Assembly: GCF_007830055.1 (NCBI RefSeq) | Contig: NZ_VLLE01000003.1 | Span: 1-64,000 of the forward strand | Direction: 5' to 3' | Source: Lacibacter cauensis | Lineage (GTDB): Bacteria > Bacteroidota > Bacteroidia > Chitinophagales > Chitinophagaceae | Length of the DNA: 64,000 nucleotides | Part shown: positions 63,558 through 64,000 of the stretch, piece after piece | Numbering within the stretch: the stretch's first letter is position 1 | How the letters are laid out: the number at the start of each line of letters is the position of its first letter | The notes under the pieces: generated by a model | Databases searched by the model: none | Told to the model about the DNA's origin: nothing | The model's input: the letters and a program-made list of their open reading frames with translations, nothing else | Translations under genes and position numbers: made by a program

Positions 63558-63851
63558 ATGAACAAACAACAACCATCCATTTTCTTTTGTCTTGTAATGG
63601 ACGCAGTGGGTTATGCCAGCTATGCCGTTCCGTTTTTGGGTGAGTTTGCAGATGTGCTTTGGGCGCCGGTTTCGGCTATTATTTTTTACCGCACGTTTGG
63701 TGGCTGGAAAGGATCGTTTGGTTCGTTATTTAACCTGGCCGAAGAATTATTACCGGGAACAGACTTTGTGCCTTCGTTTACGTTGATGTGGCTTTGGAAT
63801 TATATTGACCGCAAGAAAAGCAGTAATAAGGTGCTTGTACCAGCAGCATAA
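63558..63851 (+). CDS. Small hydrophobic protein of unknown function
   Basis: A 97-residue protein with hydrophobic segments at about 8-40 and a C-terminal WLWNYIDRK motif. Wording such as CLVMDAVGYASYAVPFLGEFADVLWAP recurs in small Bacteroidota proteins. The ATG at 63558 is preferred over upstream codons. TACGTTTG at 63480-63487 is a candidate -7 box. A strong terminator follows. Confidence 0.65.
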   Translation: MNKQQPSIFFCLVMDAVGYASYAVPFLGEFADVLWAPVSAIIFYRTFGGWKGSFGSLFNLAEELLPGTDFVPSFTLMWLWNYIDRKKSSNKVLVPAA

Positions 63852-63854
63852 AAA

Positions 63855-63882
63855 AAGAAGCGCCGGCAGCGCTTCTTTTTTG
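63855..63882. terminator. Bidirectional terminator
   Basis: AAGAAGCGC (63855-63863) pairs with GCGCTTCTT (63869-63877), with A-run before and T-run after; serves the small protein gene and the minus-strand gene at the window edge. Confidence 0.88.
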
Positions 63883-63883
63883 T

Positions 63884-64000
63884 TTATTGGTTGCTGTTCG
63901 ATCCGTATCGCCACGGATCGTTGGTATCTTTTGAGGGTCGCATTTCTTCATCTTTTTCTTTATCGTACACCCGCAGGTATACCACCCATTCGAAATTCTG
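63884..64000 (-). CDS. 3' end of an unidentified gene (partial)
   Basis: The last 38 codons plus TAA of a gene that continues beyond the window. The translation ends EMRPSKDTNDPWRYGSNSNQ after EWVVYLRVYDKEKDE. Codon use is as in the neighbours and a bidirectional hairpin sits directly after the stop. Too short to identify. Confidence 0.55.
   Translation of the reverse strand, partial: QNFEWVVYLRVYDKEKDEEMRPSKDTNDPWRYGSNSNQ

Noticed and set aside
1-64000. tRNA or rRNA genes
   Set aside because: No intergenic interval showed a cloverleaf with CCA-proximal stem and T-loop (GTTCRA) or rRNA-like sequence on reading; a tRNA scan would be decisive.

Overview
The window looks like chromosomal DNA of a Bacteroidota member, most likely Chitinophagaceae or a close relative. 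Supporting signs are the lineage-typical families (DUF2480, IPExxxVDY, DUF4382, DUF3050, SusC-like TonB receptor with carboxypeptidase-regulatory domain, parvulin SurA/PpiD-like foldase), many lipoprotein signal peptides, a Rho factor with a long charged insertion, weak or absent Shine-Dalgarno sequences, and repeated TAnnTTTG promoter boxes a few bases upstream of start codons. I see no rRNA, tRNA, CRISPR array, transposase or integrase.

Layout. 0-3 kb: envelope lipoproteins and a DUF4382 protein, then a short region holding a degenerate array with an exact 21-bp period. 3.4-6 kb: an AT-rich restriction island with an SRA-HNH (McrA-like) nuclease convergent with a four-gene set containing a second HNH nuclease, bordered by dispersed repeats. 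6.5-14 kb: DUF3050, SGNH esterase, LysR regulator divergent from NADP isocitrate dehydrogenase, two small paralogues around a membrane peptide, an outer-membrane barrel, a fatty acid desaturase and an AraC regulator. 14-20 kb: TonB-dependent receptor, mnmG, a CAP-domain protein and ybeY, with two perfect 16-bp parS sites flanking the CAP gene. 20-27 kb: feoA, nadD, chromate transporter, 2OG-Fe(II) oxygenase and an AT-rich glycosyltransferase operon. 27-36 kb: asnS, rho, then a selenium cluster (selU/mnmH ... selD) enclosing two secreted paralogues. 36-47.6 kb: pterin dehydratase, IPExxxVDY, M28 peptidase, feoB, lipoproteins, corA, exported RidA, DUF2480 and a PpiD-like foldase. 47.6-48.2 kb: an intergenic region with two perfect and several imperfect DnaA boxes next to an AT-rich stretch, a candidate replication origin. 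48-51.8 kb: nadA, kdsB, DUF1080, cupin, VOC protein. 51.9-53.95 kb: two AT-rich orphan genes separated and flanked by long structured repeats that behave like integron attC sites. 54-64 kb: lipoprotein, GH43-like enzyme, a membrane-anchored winged-helix regulator divergent from a propeller lipoprotein, a SWIM/SNF2 helicase, and a small protein; the window ends inside a further gene.

How parts connect. MnmG and SelU/MnmH both act on the tRNA wobble uridine, and SelD supplies selenophosphate to SelU; no selA/selB-type gene is present here. FeoA and FeoB are encoded 18 kb apart rather than together. NadA and NadD are two steps of NAD synthesis. The parS pair and the DnaA-box cluster, 28 kb apart, together suggest the window lies in the origin domain of the chromosome. 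The most unusual content is the integrase-less cassette array at 51.9-53.95 kb, the heptad-phased 21-bp array at 3.1-3.3 kb and the candidate origin.
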